A stretch of 62,798 nt of DNA, taken from DASWHR01 sp036398095. Lineage in GTDB: Bacteria > Actinomycetota > AC-67. Of the stretch, positions 8,661 to 15,856 are shown piece by piece. Under the pieces are notes generated by a model. It saw only the letters and a list, made by a program, of their open reading frames with translations, was not told where the DNA came from and made no database searches. Location of the stretch: the NCBI GenBank assembly GCA_036398095.1, contig DASWHR010000064.1, positions 1 through 62,798 of the forward strand. The letters run 5' to 3'. Position 1 is the first letter of the stretch. The number at the start of each line of letters is the position of its first letter. Made by a program: the position numbers and the translations under genes.

Positions 8661-9933
8661 ACTCAAAGAACTCTTGCGGTCCCTCGAAGACGATGTTCTG
8701 CCGACGGGCGCGCTGCCCGCCGCAACCAGGAAGCGGGCGCAGCGGCGGAGAGCCGTGGTCGGCGCGGTCTCAGCGATTTCGCTTTTCGCCGGATTGCTCG
8801 CGGGATGGAATGGCGTACAGGCTGTTCTCGATCGCGACCGGATTGATCCTGCAACGGGAGGTCGCGGGTTTGCCGTCATCAAGTTGGGCGGTTATCCGGG
8901 CGACTGGAGGTTGGCGGAGGGGGGAGGCCGGATTTGGGCCGGTGCCGGCGGAAGGATCTTCGAACTCAACGAGGCGAGCGGCGCCGAGGTGGGGGAAACG
9001 GTCCTCGGTGAGGATGGTTCTACCCCGGATGACGAGTTTCCATTCGTGAAGATCGCCGGCATGGCCGGTTCCGAATCGGGTCTGTGGGTCGGCGCGACCG
9101 TGTCCCGTAGCCAGGGCGATGTGTGTGGCTCGGCAAGGCACGAACATACCCCGGGCGGGCGATGCGGACTAGTGCGTCGCGTCGAGTACGAATCGCGGCG
9201 GCTCGGGCCGGAGATCTTTGTCGATGATCCGATTCGCAGCGTCGCTCTGGGGAACCGGGGGGCAGTATGGGCCGCGGGAACCACGCGCCTGTATCGGATC
9301 AACGAAGCCGACGGGAATGTGACCGAGGTCCTCGTGCCAGACAATGACGAGTTCTTTTGGCTCGACTCCGACGGGGACTGGTTGTGGGCTCTCGGGTGGA
9401 AGCAATTGAGCGAGCCTGATGACAACGGAACGATCACCTCGGAGCATCGTCTGCTACGGATTGACCTGGAAACCGGAGTCGTGACGGGAACCGTCAGATT
9501 TCCCAAGGGGGTTCTGCGGATCGCAGTGACGGATCGAGCCGTGTGGGGGATTGGCGGGGCCGCCATCCCCTCGCGCGGGCCCGATCCGACATCCGCGTTA
9601 CCCGATCGAATGCCCACGGTGCATGTGGGCTATGCATTCCAGATCGACAAGGAATCCCTTAGCGTCGTTCGCGAGATCAATCCTGGGATTCTGCCCATCG
9701 CCGTGACCGGTACGGCGGGAGGCGTGTGGCTCGCGGGCGTGGATACCGTTGATCCCGTCACGAGCGGTCGAGTGGGATTCGCAGTGGCCGTTACGGATGA
9801 AGGAATCATTGCCCGGAGGGAATCAATGTCGGCGTCGCCGATCGATGTCCTCGTATCTCGTGGAGCGTTGTGGACGGTGTCGGGTGGGCTCGAGGGCTAC
9901 GTTGCGCGCCGTCCGTACAGCATGAGGCGCTAG
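8650..9933 (+). CDS. single-pass membrane protein paired with the sigma factor (putative anti-sigma)
   Basis: This 427-residue protein has a short cytoplasmic N-terminus (residues 1-34, acidic then RKRAQRRR) and one transmembrane helix (about 35-53). The large extracytoplasmic part has recurring W-x-G/A blocks (GLWVGATVS, AVWAAGTTRLYRI, WLWALGWK, AVWGIGGA, GVWLAGV). These look like blades of a beta-propeller or quinoprotein-like fold. Two cysteines near residues 158-173 could form a disulphide. The ATG at 8650 overlaps the sigma gene and is preceded by GAGG at 8638-8641. Position and topology fit a membrane-bound anti-sigma factor that senses outside signals, but no zinc-binding anti-sigma motif is visible in the short N-terminus. 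Confidence 0.7.
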   Translation: MDLELKELLRSLEDDVLPTGALPAATRKRAQRRRAVVGAVSAISLFAGLLAGWNGVQAVLDRDRIDPATGGRGFAVIKLGGYPGDWRLAEGGGRIWAGAGGRIFELNEASGAEVGETVLGEDGSTPDDEFPFVKIAGMAGSESGLWVGATVSRSQGDVCGSARHEHTPGGRCGLVRRVEYESRRLGPEIFVDDPIRSVALGNRGAVWAAGTTRLYRINEADGNVTEVLVPDNDEFFWLDSDGDWLWALGWKQLSEPDDNGTITSEHRLLRIDLETGVVTGTVRFPKGVLRIAVTDRAVWGIGGAAIPSRGPDPTSALPDRMPTVHVGYAFQIDKESLSVVREINPGILPIAVTGTAGGVWLAGVDTVDPVTSGRVGFAVAVTDEGIIARRESMSASPIDVLVSRGALWTVSGGLEGYVARRPYSMRR

Positions 9934-10097
9934 TCGTTGATCGGGCGTTCGCGCGCCTGATCGGCTTCTTCGATCGAACGGTACTTGCGGATTCCTCGGA
10001 GGGGCGGGGTCGGGTCGAGCCCCGGTGCCATCTCGCTGAGCGCGAAGGCCGATCGAAGGTTTTCCGCCGGAGATCACTATGCCTCGTCGAGCTCCAT
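9930..10097 (-). pseudogene. decayed small gene, antitoxin-like C-terminus
   Basis: On the minus strand an ATG at 10097 opens MELDEA, then hits TAG-TGA. The same frame continues in good protein-like sequence to a TAG at 9930-9932. The post-stop part includes SPAENLRSAFALSEMAPG and LRGIRKYRSIEEADQARER. The last block resembles the RKYRSIEEA-type tail of small proteins I have seen beside toxin-like or nucleotidyltransferase genes; this is from memory and not verified. A remnant with two stop codons is the simplest reading. A shorter 33-codon gene starting at the internal ATG (10028) is the alternative. Its terminal codon overlaps the stop of the convergent membrane-protein gene. Confidence 0.4.
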
Positions 10098-10168
10098 GGA
10101 GTTGATCGTAGCGGTGCTGTCGTCAACTCCAGGGCATACCGGGTGAGACTGTTTACTTCCGTGTTACG

Positions 10169-10185
10169 AGACTCTTAGGGAGTCT
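10169..10185 (+). terminator. short hairpin followed by T-rich DNA
   Basis: A perfect 6-bp stem AGACTC / GAGTCT with a TTAGG loop is followed by TGTGTTGTATTT. It could end transcripts from the sigma/membrane-protein pair before the mraZ promoter. The stem is short and the U-tract interrupted. Confidence 0.4.
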
Positions 10186-10219
10186 TGTGTTGTATTTGTG
10201 ATGTTCTGTTTACAGAATG

Positions 10220-10233
10220 CGAACACACGTTCG
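10220..10233. promoter_or_regulatory. LexA-type (SOS) box candidate upstream of mraZ
   Basis: CGAACACACGTTCG matches the Gram-positive LexA box CGAAC-N4-GTTC with both half-sites intact; only the final base departs from the longer consensus. It lies 32 nt upstream of the mraZ -35 hexamer in an unusually AT-rich stretch. LexA control of a dcw promoter would be unusual. No lexA gene is in the window. Confidence 0.42.
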
Positions 10234-10265
10234 GAACATTGTGAACAGCAGGCACCGAGAACGCA

Positions 10266-10294
10266 TTGACATCAGAAGAGCGCGGCAGTATCTT
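10266..10294 (+). promoter_or_regulatory. mraZ promoter (dcw cluster)
   Basis: TTGACA (10266-10271), a 17-nt spacer and TATCTT (10289-10294) form the best sigma-70 promoter in the window. Transcription would begin near 10301, inside the repeat array described next, leaving a 5' leader of about 64 nt before mraZ. Confidence 0.8.
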
Positions 10295-10295
10295 C

Positions 10296-10320
10296 GTGGA
10301 GCGTTGTGGTGAGAAGTGGT
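10296..10320 (+). promoter_or_regulatory. MraZ operator: three GTGG boxes in 10-bp phase
   Basis: GTGGA (10296-10300), GTGGT (10306-10310) and GTGGT (10316-10320) recur exactly every 10 bp. MraZ is known to bind direct TGG-type repeats with 10-bp periodicity upstream of its own gene in Escherichia coli and mollicutes. The boxes start one base after the -10 element and cover the predicted transcription start, so bound MraZ should repress the whole cluster. Confidence 0.75.
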
Positions 10321-10364
10321 GGACAGATGAGCGGTTGGACGACGAAAGAGCAGAGGATGAGGAC

Positions 10365-10784
10365 GTGTTCCACGGTGCGGCGCAACACACGATCGACGCC
10401 AAAGGGAGGGTCTTCCTCCCGGCGAAGTTCCGTCCCGGTCTCGCGGGCGGGCTCGTGGTCACGGCCGGGCCGGGCAAGCGTCTTTGGATCTTCGACCTTG
10501 CGGCGTGGCCGCCGTTCGTGGATCGGTTGAACCAGATGCGGCGCGAAGGAAAGGTCGATGCCGACGCGGCCGGCATGGTCATCGAGCTGGCTCACGACAC
10601 CACGGCAGACGCGCAAGGACGAATTCTCTTGCCCGAGGTGCTACGCGAGTACGCGGGACTTGACCGCGACGCGGCGTTTGTCGGGCAGGGAGATCGCATC
10701 GATGTGTGGCCGGCAACGGTTTGGGAACGTCGCCGCGAGACGGGAACGCGCACGCTCGCGGACATGACGGAGTTCCCCGCCTGA
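10365..10784 (+). CDS. mraZ: transcriptional regulator MraZ
   Basis: This 139-residue DNA-binding protein is encoded first in the dcw cluster. It has two AbrB-like halves: HTIDAKGRVFLPAKFR near the start and DTTADAQGRILLPEVLREYAGL in the middle, each with the conserved D-x-x-GR core. The GTG at 10365 is chosen because it gives the canonical VFHGAAQHTID start and follows AGAGGA (10352-10357). The in-frame TTG at 10266 is the -35 hexamer itself and would add an atypical 33-residue tail. It is likely autoregulated through the three phased boxes upstream. Confidence 0.93.
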   Translation: MFHGAAQHTIDAKGRVFLPAKFRPGLAGGLVVTAGPGKRLWIFDLAAWPPFVDRLNQMRREGKVDADAAGMVIELAHDTTADAQGRILLPEVLREYAGLDRDAAFVGQGDRIDVWPATVWERRRETGTRTLADMTEFPA

Positions 10785-10802
10785 CGAAAGAGGTGGATCG
10801 AC

Positions 10803-10988
10803 ATGATGCAGCAGGAGCAGTCGGTGGGAGCAGCGGTGGTGACGACGGTGGCGACGGACGCGCAGGTGCGTCCGGGAACCGCCCGCGAGCTCGCCGATTC
10901 GCTCCTGCTGTTCGGCTTGACCGTGACGAGCTTGGGGGCCTACCTCGGGATCGCGCTCGTCGCGGTGCGGTTGCTCGGAACAAGGTAA
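10803..10988 (+). CDS. 61-residue single-TM protein between mraZ and rsmH
   Basis: This small unrecognised protein has a polar N-terminus (residues 1-30) and one hydrophobic helix (about 34-58, LLLFGLTVTSLGAYLGIALVAV) with a short basic end. An AGAGGTGG site lies just upstream of the ATG, and rsmH starts 4 nt after the stop, so the gene sits within the operon with tight spacing. It is too short and too N-terminal in the cluster to be FtsL, which is present downstream. A division-associated membrane micropeptide is an inference from position. Confidence 0.65.
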   Translation: MMQQEQSVGAAVVTTVATDAQVRPGTARELADSLLLFGLTVTSLGAYLGIALVAVRLLGTR

Positions 10989-10992
10989 GGCT

Positions 10993-11928
10993 GTGCACGT
11001 TCCGGTCCTGGCGGACGCCGTCGTGGCGCTGCTGGTCCCGGGGCCGATGGACGCAATTGTGGTTGATGCGACGATAGGAGCGGGTGGGTATGCGGAACGG
11101 ATCCTTGAAGCAATGGGCCCCCGCGGCCGGATCATCGGCATCGATCGCGACGAACGCGCGCTGGCGCTCGCGCAGGAGCGCCTTGCGCGGTACGGCGAGC
11201 GAGTGACGTACGTACACGCAGCATTTGACCGGTTGGAGGAGATCGTGCGCGACGAACACGAAGGACAGGTGGACGGAGTCGTCTACGACTTCGGCCTGTC
11301 TTCGATGCACGTCGACGACGCGGCGCGTGGTTTCTCGTTCCGTCAGGACGCTCCGCTCGACATGCGAATGGATCCCTCGCAATCGCTGACCGCCGCAGAT
11401 GTCGTCAACACCTACGAAGAACCCGATCTGGCCCGGATCATTCGCACCTACGGTGAGGAGCGATGGGCCGCCCGCATTGCCAGTTTCATCGTCCTCCACC
11501 GCCGCCGTGCCCCAATCTCGACAACCCTCGAGCTCGTCGAGATCATTCGAGCGGCGGTGCCCAAAGCGGCGCGCCGGGGCGGGCCGCACCCGGCGCGCCG
11601 CACCTTTCAAGCACTCCGCATCGAAGTGAACCGCGAGCTCGAGCAGATCGAATCTTCCCTGCCGCAGGCGCTCTCCGTCACCAGTCCTGGCGGGCGTCTC
11701 GTCGCCGTTTCGTATCACTCGCTGGAGGACCGCATCGTCAAGCGGTTCTTCCGAGGCGAAGCCGACGGCGAGGCGCCGCGCCTGCGGTTGATCAAACGCA
11801 AGCCGATCCGGCCGAGCGAGGAAGAGATCGCTCAGAACCCGCGCGCCTCGTCGGCGCTGCTGCGCGCTGCCGAAGTGCTGGCGTCGCCGCGTCCGGAGTT
11901 CACCGGGCCCGAGGGGAGCGCGGCGTGA
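10993..11928 (+). CDS. rsmH: 16S rRNA m4C1402 methyltransferase RsmH
   Basis: This 311-residue SAM-dependent enzyme N4-methylates C1402 of 16S rRNA in the ribosomal P site. It begins HVPVLADAVVALL and has the SAM-binding motif VVDATIGAGGYAERIL. It also has the family blocks GVVYDFGLSSMHVDDAARGFSFR, PLDMRMDPSQ and VSYHSLEDRIVKRFFR. The GTG start follows the micropeptide stop by 4 nt. Its TGA overlaps the GTG of the ftsL-like gene, giving translational coupling. Confidence 0.95.
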   Translation: MHVPVLADAVVALLVPGPMDAIVVDATIGAGGYAERILEAMGPRGRIIGIDRDERALALAQERLARYGERVTYVHAAFDRLEEIVRDEHEGQVDGVVYDFGLSSMHVDDAARGFSFRQDAPLDMRMDPSQSLTAADVVNTYEEPDLARIIRTYGEERWAARIASFIVLHRRRAPISTTLELVEIIRAAVPKAARRGGPHPARRTFQALRIEVNRELEQIESSLPQALSVTSPGGRLVAVSYHSLEDRIVKRFFRGEADGEAPRLRLIKRKPIRPSEEEIAQNPRASSALLRAAEVLASPRPEFTGPEGSAA

Positions 11929-12482
11929 CCCCGCCGGCAGACTCCGCGGCGGCCCGCAAGGCGCGCGCATCCGCCGCGCCACAGATAAGCCCCAGGCGAC
12001 CGGCCCCGGCGCCGGCCCGACCCCGCCACCTTCGTGTGGTGCGGGACCGGCCGGCGCCGGGCCGGCGCCCCCCTGCGTCCACGATGATCATGGCCGGACT
12101 GGCCACCGCCGTCGCGCTGTTCGGCATGGTCACCGTACAGTCGCTCGTGGGACAGACCCAGATCAAGACGACCGAAATCCAGCGCCGCGTGGACGCGAAG
12201 AGAGACGCGCTCGAAGCGCTCGAGGTTCAGGTCGCAAATCTCGCTTCCCTGGATCGTGTCGCGGCACGCGCAACCCAGCTGGGGTTGGTCGTGCCACCCG
12301 CGATCGTGTTCCTGCCGGCTCCCGGAGATGAGGATTTCGGCGCCGGCGCGCTGCCTTCGTTCGACGATGCGATCTCCTCGTCGGGTCCGAAGACGGCATC
12401 GTCCGCACCCGCGTCGCGCGGCCCGGCGCGCTCGGGGGCCCCAACGGCCGGTCAGGCCTCCCCCAACACGGGGGGACGGTAG
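11925..12482 (+). CDS. ftsL: FtsL-like septal membrane protein
   Basis: This 185-residue bitopic protein occupies the ftsL slot between rsmH and the septal transpeptidase. A proline/arginine-rich cytoplasmic tail (about 1-52) is followed by a transmembrane helix (54-76) and a short coiled-coil stretch (TQIKTTEIQRRVDAKRDALEALEVQVANL). A 'DRVAARATQLGLVVPP' segment follows, which resembles the FtsL C-terminal 'A...LGM..P' pattern. The low-complexity tail is rich in Ser, Pro and Ala. FtsL diverges quickly, so the call rests on topology and synteny. The GTG overlaps the rsmH stop. Confidence 0.75.
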   Translation: MTPPADSAAARKARASAAPQISPRRPAPAPARPRHLRVVRDRPAPGRRPPASTMIMAGLATAVALFGMVTVQSLVGQTQIKTTEIQRRVDAKRDALEALEVQVANLASLDRVAARATQLGLVVPPAIVFLPAPGDEDFGAGALPSFDDAISSSGPKTASSAPASRGPARSGAPTAGQASPNTGGR

Positions 12483-12494
12483 GAGCGCGCGCGA

Positions 12495-14315
12495 GTGCGA
12501 CGACGAGGCGCCCGGCCCGCGCTCAGGCTCTTCGCGTTGCTCGGCATCTGCTCGTTCGGGCTCGTCTCGATCGGCGGACGCCTGGTGCAATTGCAGGTCG
12601 TCAAGGCCGCTGCATTCGAAGATCTGGGTGCGAAGCAGCGCGTCCGTCACGTTGAGCTTCCCGCGCGACGCGGTGCCATCTACGATCGCAACGGCGTTCC
12701 GCTCGCCGTCTCGGTCGATGCGCGAGCCATCTATGCCAATCCTCAATTCATCGATGATCTCAAGGCGACCGCCGCCGCGTTGGCAAAGCCGCTCGGTTCG
12801 GACGCCGCGGCCGTGCTGGCGAAACTGATGAAGAAGAAGGCCGGGTTCGTCTATCTGGCGCGCAAGGTCGACATCGCCGCCGCGAACGCCATCATGGCGC
12901 TCAAGCTTCCCGGGATCGGCGCGCTCGACGAGACCAAGCGCGTGTATCCGCAGGGCGTGCTCGCCGGTCAGGTGCTCGGGTTCGTCGGGACCGATAGCCA
13001 AGGCCTGTCCGGCATCGAAGCGACGTTCGATGAGGTTCTTGCGGGGACGCCCGGCGAGCAGATCGTGGAAGTCGATCCGCAGGGACGGCCGATCGCGAGC
13101 GGCGACCGCTCGGTCCGCGAGCCGGTCCGCGGCAGCGACATCGTGCTGACGCTCGATCGCGACGTTCAGTTCCAAGCCGAACGCGCCGTTGCCGACGCGG
13201 TCACGAAGTGGAACGCCAAGCACGGCATCGCGATCGTGTTGGACTCGCGCACCAACGAGGTGCTCGCGATGGCAAACTATCCGCCGTTCAACCCTGCGCG
13301 GTTTTCCGAGTTCCCGGTCGAGGCGCGCCGCAACCGCGCCGTGCAGGATGCCTACGAGCCGGGCTCGGTCAACAAGCTGGTGACGGCCACGGCCGCGCTG
13401 GACTCCGGTCTGGTCAAGCCGGGCGACGTGATGAGCGTTCCCTATCGGATGTACATCGGTCGTGAAGACTTCACCGACTTCGAGCCGCATCCGACGTGGA
13501 ACATCACCTACAGCGAGATCCTTTCCAAGTCCTCGAACGTCGGAACGATTCAGGTTGCGCAGAAGATCGGCGGGAAGCGGCTCTACGACATGATGGGCAA
13601 GCTCGGATACGGCCGCAAGACCGGCATCGAGTTCGGCGGCGAATCACCCGGCATTTCGCTCGCCTACGAAAAATGGTCCAAGACGTCGATGGGGACGATT
13701 CCGATCGGGCACGGAATCGCGGTGACGCCGCTGCAGATGCTCAACGTCTACACCACCATCGCGCGCGACGGCGTGTGGATGTCGCCGCGGCTGGTGACCA
13801 GCGTCGGCGAGGACGAGCGCAGGCCGGCGCTCCCTGATCGGCGCGTCGCCTCGACGTTCACCATGGCGCAACTTCGCGGAATGCTGCTCAACGTGGTCGA
13901 GAACGGTACCGGCCGCAATGCGCGGATCCCCGGGTATCTGGTCGGCGGGAAGACCGGGACGGCGCGCAAGCCGAATGTGGGACGCCGTGGGTACGGAAGC
14001 TCGGTCTTTACGACATTCATCGGAATGGTCCCGGTCGATCGGCCGCGTTTCGTGGTCGGCGTCGTGCTCGACGAGCCGTCGCTGCACATTGCCGCGGCGA
14101 CGGCCGCGCCGGCGTTCCAGAAGATCACCTCCTACGTGCTCGCGAGATGGGGCGTCCCGCCGCAAGTCGTTCCGCCCGAGAAGGAGTTGCGCAAAGCGAT
14201 GCAGCCGGCGCGCGCGCCCGCGCCGCCGAAGCCGGCCGCGACGTCATCGCCGAAACCGAGTGCCACCGCTCAGGCGAGCCCGAAGAGCGGCTCCGAAGAA
14301 GGCCCGAGCCCGTGA
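12495..14315 (+). CDS. ftsI: septal peptidoglycan transpeptidase FtsI/PBP (class B)
   Basis: This 606-residue class B penicillin-binding protein cross-links septal peptidoglycan. It has a signal-anchor helix (about 10-28), then a PBP-dimer domain starting at ARRGAIYDRNGVPLA. The transpeptidase domain carries SVNK (nucleophile Ser291, Lys294), the SSN motif (346-348) and KTGTA (486-490). The Pro/Ala-rich C-terminal tail (from about 560) lacks PASTA domains. The GTG start follows the ftsL-like stop by 12 nt with GGAGCG upstream. It should work with FtsW, encoded further down, as the septal synthase pair. Confidence 0.93.
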   Translation: MRRRGARPALRLFALLGICSFGLVSIGGRLVQLQVVKAAAFEDLGAKQRVRHVELPARRGAIYDRNGVPLAVSVDARAIYANPQFIDDLKATAAALAKPLGSDAAAVLAKLMKKKAGFVYLARKVDIAAANAIMALKLPGIGALDETKRVYPQGVLAGQVLGFVGTDSQGLSGIEATFDEVLAGTPGEQIVEVDPQGRPIASGDRSVREPVRGSDIVLTLDRDVQFQAERAVADAVTKWNAKHGIAIVLDSRTNEVLAMANYPPFNPARFSEFPVEARRNRAVQDAYEPGSVNKLVTATAALDSGLVKPGDVMSVPYRMYIGREDFTDFEPHPTWNITYSEILSKSSNVGTIQVAQKIGGKRLYDMMGKLGYGRKTGIEFGGESPGISLAYEKWSKTSMGTIPIGHGIAVTPLQMLNVYTTIARDGVWMSPRLVTSVGEDERRPALPDRRVASTFTMAQLRGMLLNVVENGTGRNARIPGYLVGGKTGTARKPNVGRRGYGSSVFTTFIGMVPVDRPRFVVGVVLDEPSLHIAAATAAPAFQKITSYVLARWGVPPQVVPPEKELRKAMQPARAPAPPKPAATSSPKPSATAQASPKSGSEEGPSP

Positions 14316-14395
14316 TAGACTCGCCGTCGGCGCCGGCCGGATCATGCGTCCGGAGGCACAGGGTGGGGGCGCCGCACGGCAGACGAGACTCGCAG

Positions 14396-15856
14396 ATGAC
14401 GCTCCCCCAACCGATCTCCCTCGAAGCGCTCGCCAAGCGCGCCGGCGCGTCCGTGCGCGGCGGCGCCGCCGTCGCCATCCGCGACCTCGCCTACGATACG
14501 CGCGCCGCGACGCCCGGATCGTTGTTCTTCTGCATCCCCGGATTGCGCGCCGATGGACACGATTTCGCGGTCGCGGCGGTCGCGGCGGGCGCAGTCGCGC
14601 TGGTGTGCGAGCGGCCGGTGGCCGCCGATGTCCCACAGCTGCTCGTCCCGTCGGTGCGGGACGCGATGGGGCCGATCAGCGCCGTTGCCTTCGGCGAGCC
14701 GTCGCGGGCGATGACGCTCGCCGGCATTACCGGGACGAACGGAAAGACAACCACGGCGTTCTTGATCGAGCAGTGTTTCGCTGCGCTGGGCATGACCACC
14801 GGCCTGCTCGGAACGATCGAAACGCACGTCGCCGGCGCGATCGAAGCGGCGGGCCGCACGACGCCCGAGTCGGTGGACTTGCAACGGACGCTGGCGCGGA
14901 TGCGCGCCGCCGGCGTCACCGGCGCGGCGATGGAGGTCTCCAGCCACGGGCTCGCGATGGGCCGCGTTGACGGCGTGTGGTACGCAAGCGCCACGTTCAC
15001 CAACCTGACCCAGGATCATCTGGACTTCCACGAGACGATGGAAGAGTACTTCGCCGCGAAAGCGTTGCTGTTCGATCCGGCGCGCGCCGGAACGGCCGCG
15101 ATCAACGCCGACGACGAGGCGGGACGGCGACTGACCGCTCTGACCACGTTGCCGGCCGTTACCTTTGGTGTCGATCACCCGGCCGACGTGCGGGCAACCG
15201 ATGTGCGCATGGACGCCGCCGGCTCGTCGTTCGTCTGCCTTGCGCCGCAAGGACGCGTACCCGTGCGCGTGCGCCTAGCCGGGCCGTTCAACGTCTCGAA
15301 CGCGCTCGCCGCGCTCGCCACGATCCACGCGCTGGGGCTCGATGTCGAAAAAGCCGCTGCCGGGATCGAAGCGACGCCCGGCGTGCCCGGCCGCTTCGAG
15401 CGTGTCGACGGCGGCCGCGACTTCACCGTCCTCGTCGACTACGCGCATACGCCCGATTCGGTCCAGCGCGTCTTGCACGCCGCGCGACGGATCTGCAGTG
15501 GCCGTTTGACCATCGTGGTTGGATGCGGCGGCGACCGCGACCGCGCGAAGCGGCCGCTGATGGGAGCCGCGGCGGTCGCGCTTGCCGATCGCGCGATCTT
15601 GACCAGCGACAACCCTCGCAGCGAGGAGCCGGGCGCGATCATCGCCGACATGGAGCAAGGCGCGCGCGAGACCGGCCGGACATACGAAGTCGAAGTGGAT
15701 CGTCGCGCCGCGATCAGCGCCGCCGTCCGCGACGCGCGTCCCGGTGACGTGATCGTGATCGCCGGGAAGGGACACGAAAGCGGCCAGGAGTTCGCCGGTC
15801 GCACGGTCCCGTTCGACGATCGCACGGTCGCTCGCGAGGAGCTGGCCGCCCGATGA
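14396..15856 (+). CDS. murE: UDP-MurNAc-tripeptide ligase MurE
   Basis: This 486-residue Mur ligase adds the third stem-peptide residue to UDP-MurNAc-L-Ala-D-Glu. N-terminal UMP-binding features include AYDTRAATPGSLFFCIPGLRADGH. The ATP site is GITGTNGKTTTAFLIEQ, with further landmarks TNLTQDHLDFH and DYAHTPDSVQRVL. The specificity loop reads TSDNPRSEEP, the DNPR form typical of meso-diaminopimelate-adding enzymes, so mDAP peptidoglycan is predicted. The ATG is preferred over upstream in-frame codons because the protein then starts TLPQPISLEAL. TGATAGACTCGCCG just upstream (14312-14325) recurs before trpB and may include a secondary -10 element. Confidence 0.95.
   Translation: MTLPQPISLEALAKRAGASVRGGAAVAIRDLAYDTRAATPGSLFFCIPGLRADGHDFAVAAVAAGAVALVCERPVAADVPQLLVPSVRDAMGPISAVAFGEPSRAMTLAGITGTNGKTTTAFLIEQCFAALGMTTGLLGTIETHVAGAIEAAGRTTPESVDLQRTLARMRAAGVTGAAMEVSSHGLAMGRVDGVWYASATFTNLTQDHLDFHETMEEYFAAKALLFDPARAGTAAINADDEAGRRLTALTTLPAVTFGVDHPADVRATDVRMDAAGSSFVCLAPQGRVPVRVRLAGPFNVSNALAALATIHALGLDVEKAAAGIEATPGVPGRFERVDGGRDFTVLVDYAHTPDSVQRVLHAARRICSGRLTIVVGCGGDRDRAKRPLMGAAAVALADRAILTSDNPRSEEPGAIIADMEQGARETGRTYEVEVDRRAAISAAVRDARPGDVIVIAGKGHESGQEFAGRTVPFDDRTVAREELAAR

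Noticed and set aside
10266..10364. N-terminal extension of MraZ starting at TTG 10266
   Set aside because: The TTG is the -35 hexamer; the extension has no homology to MraZ and runs across the operator repeats.
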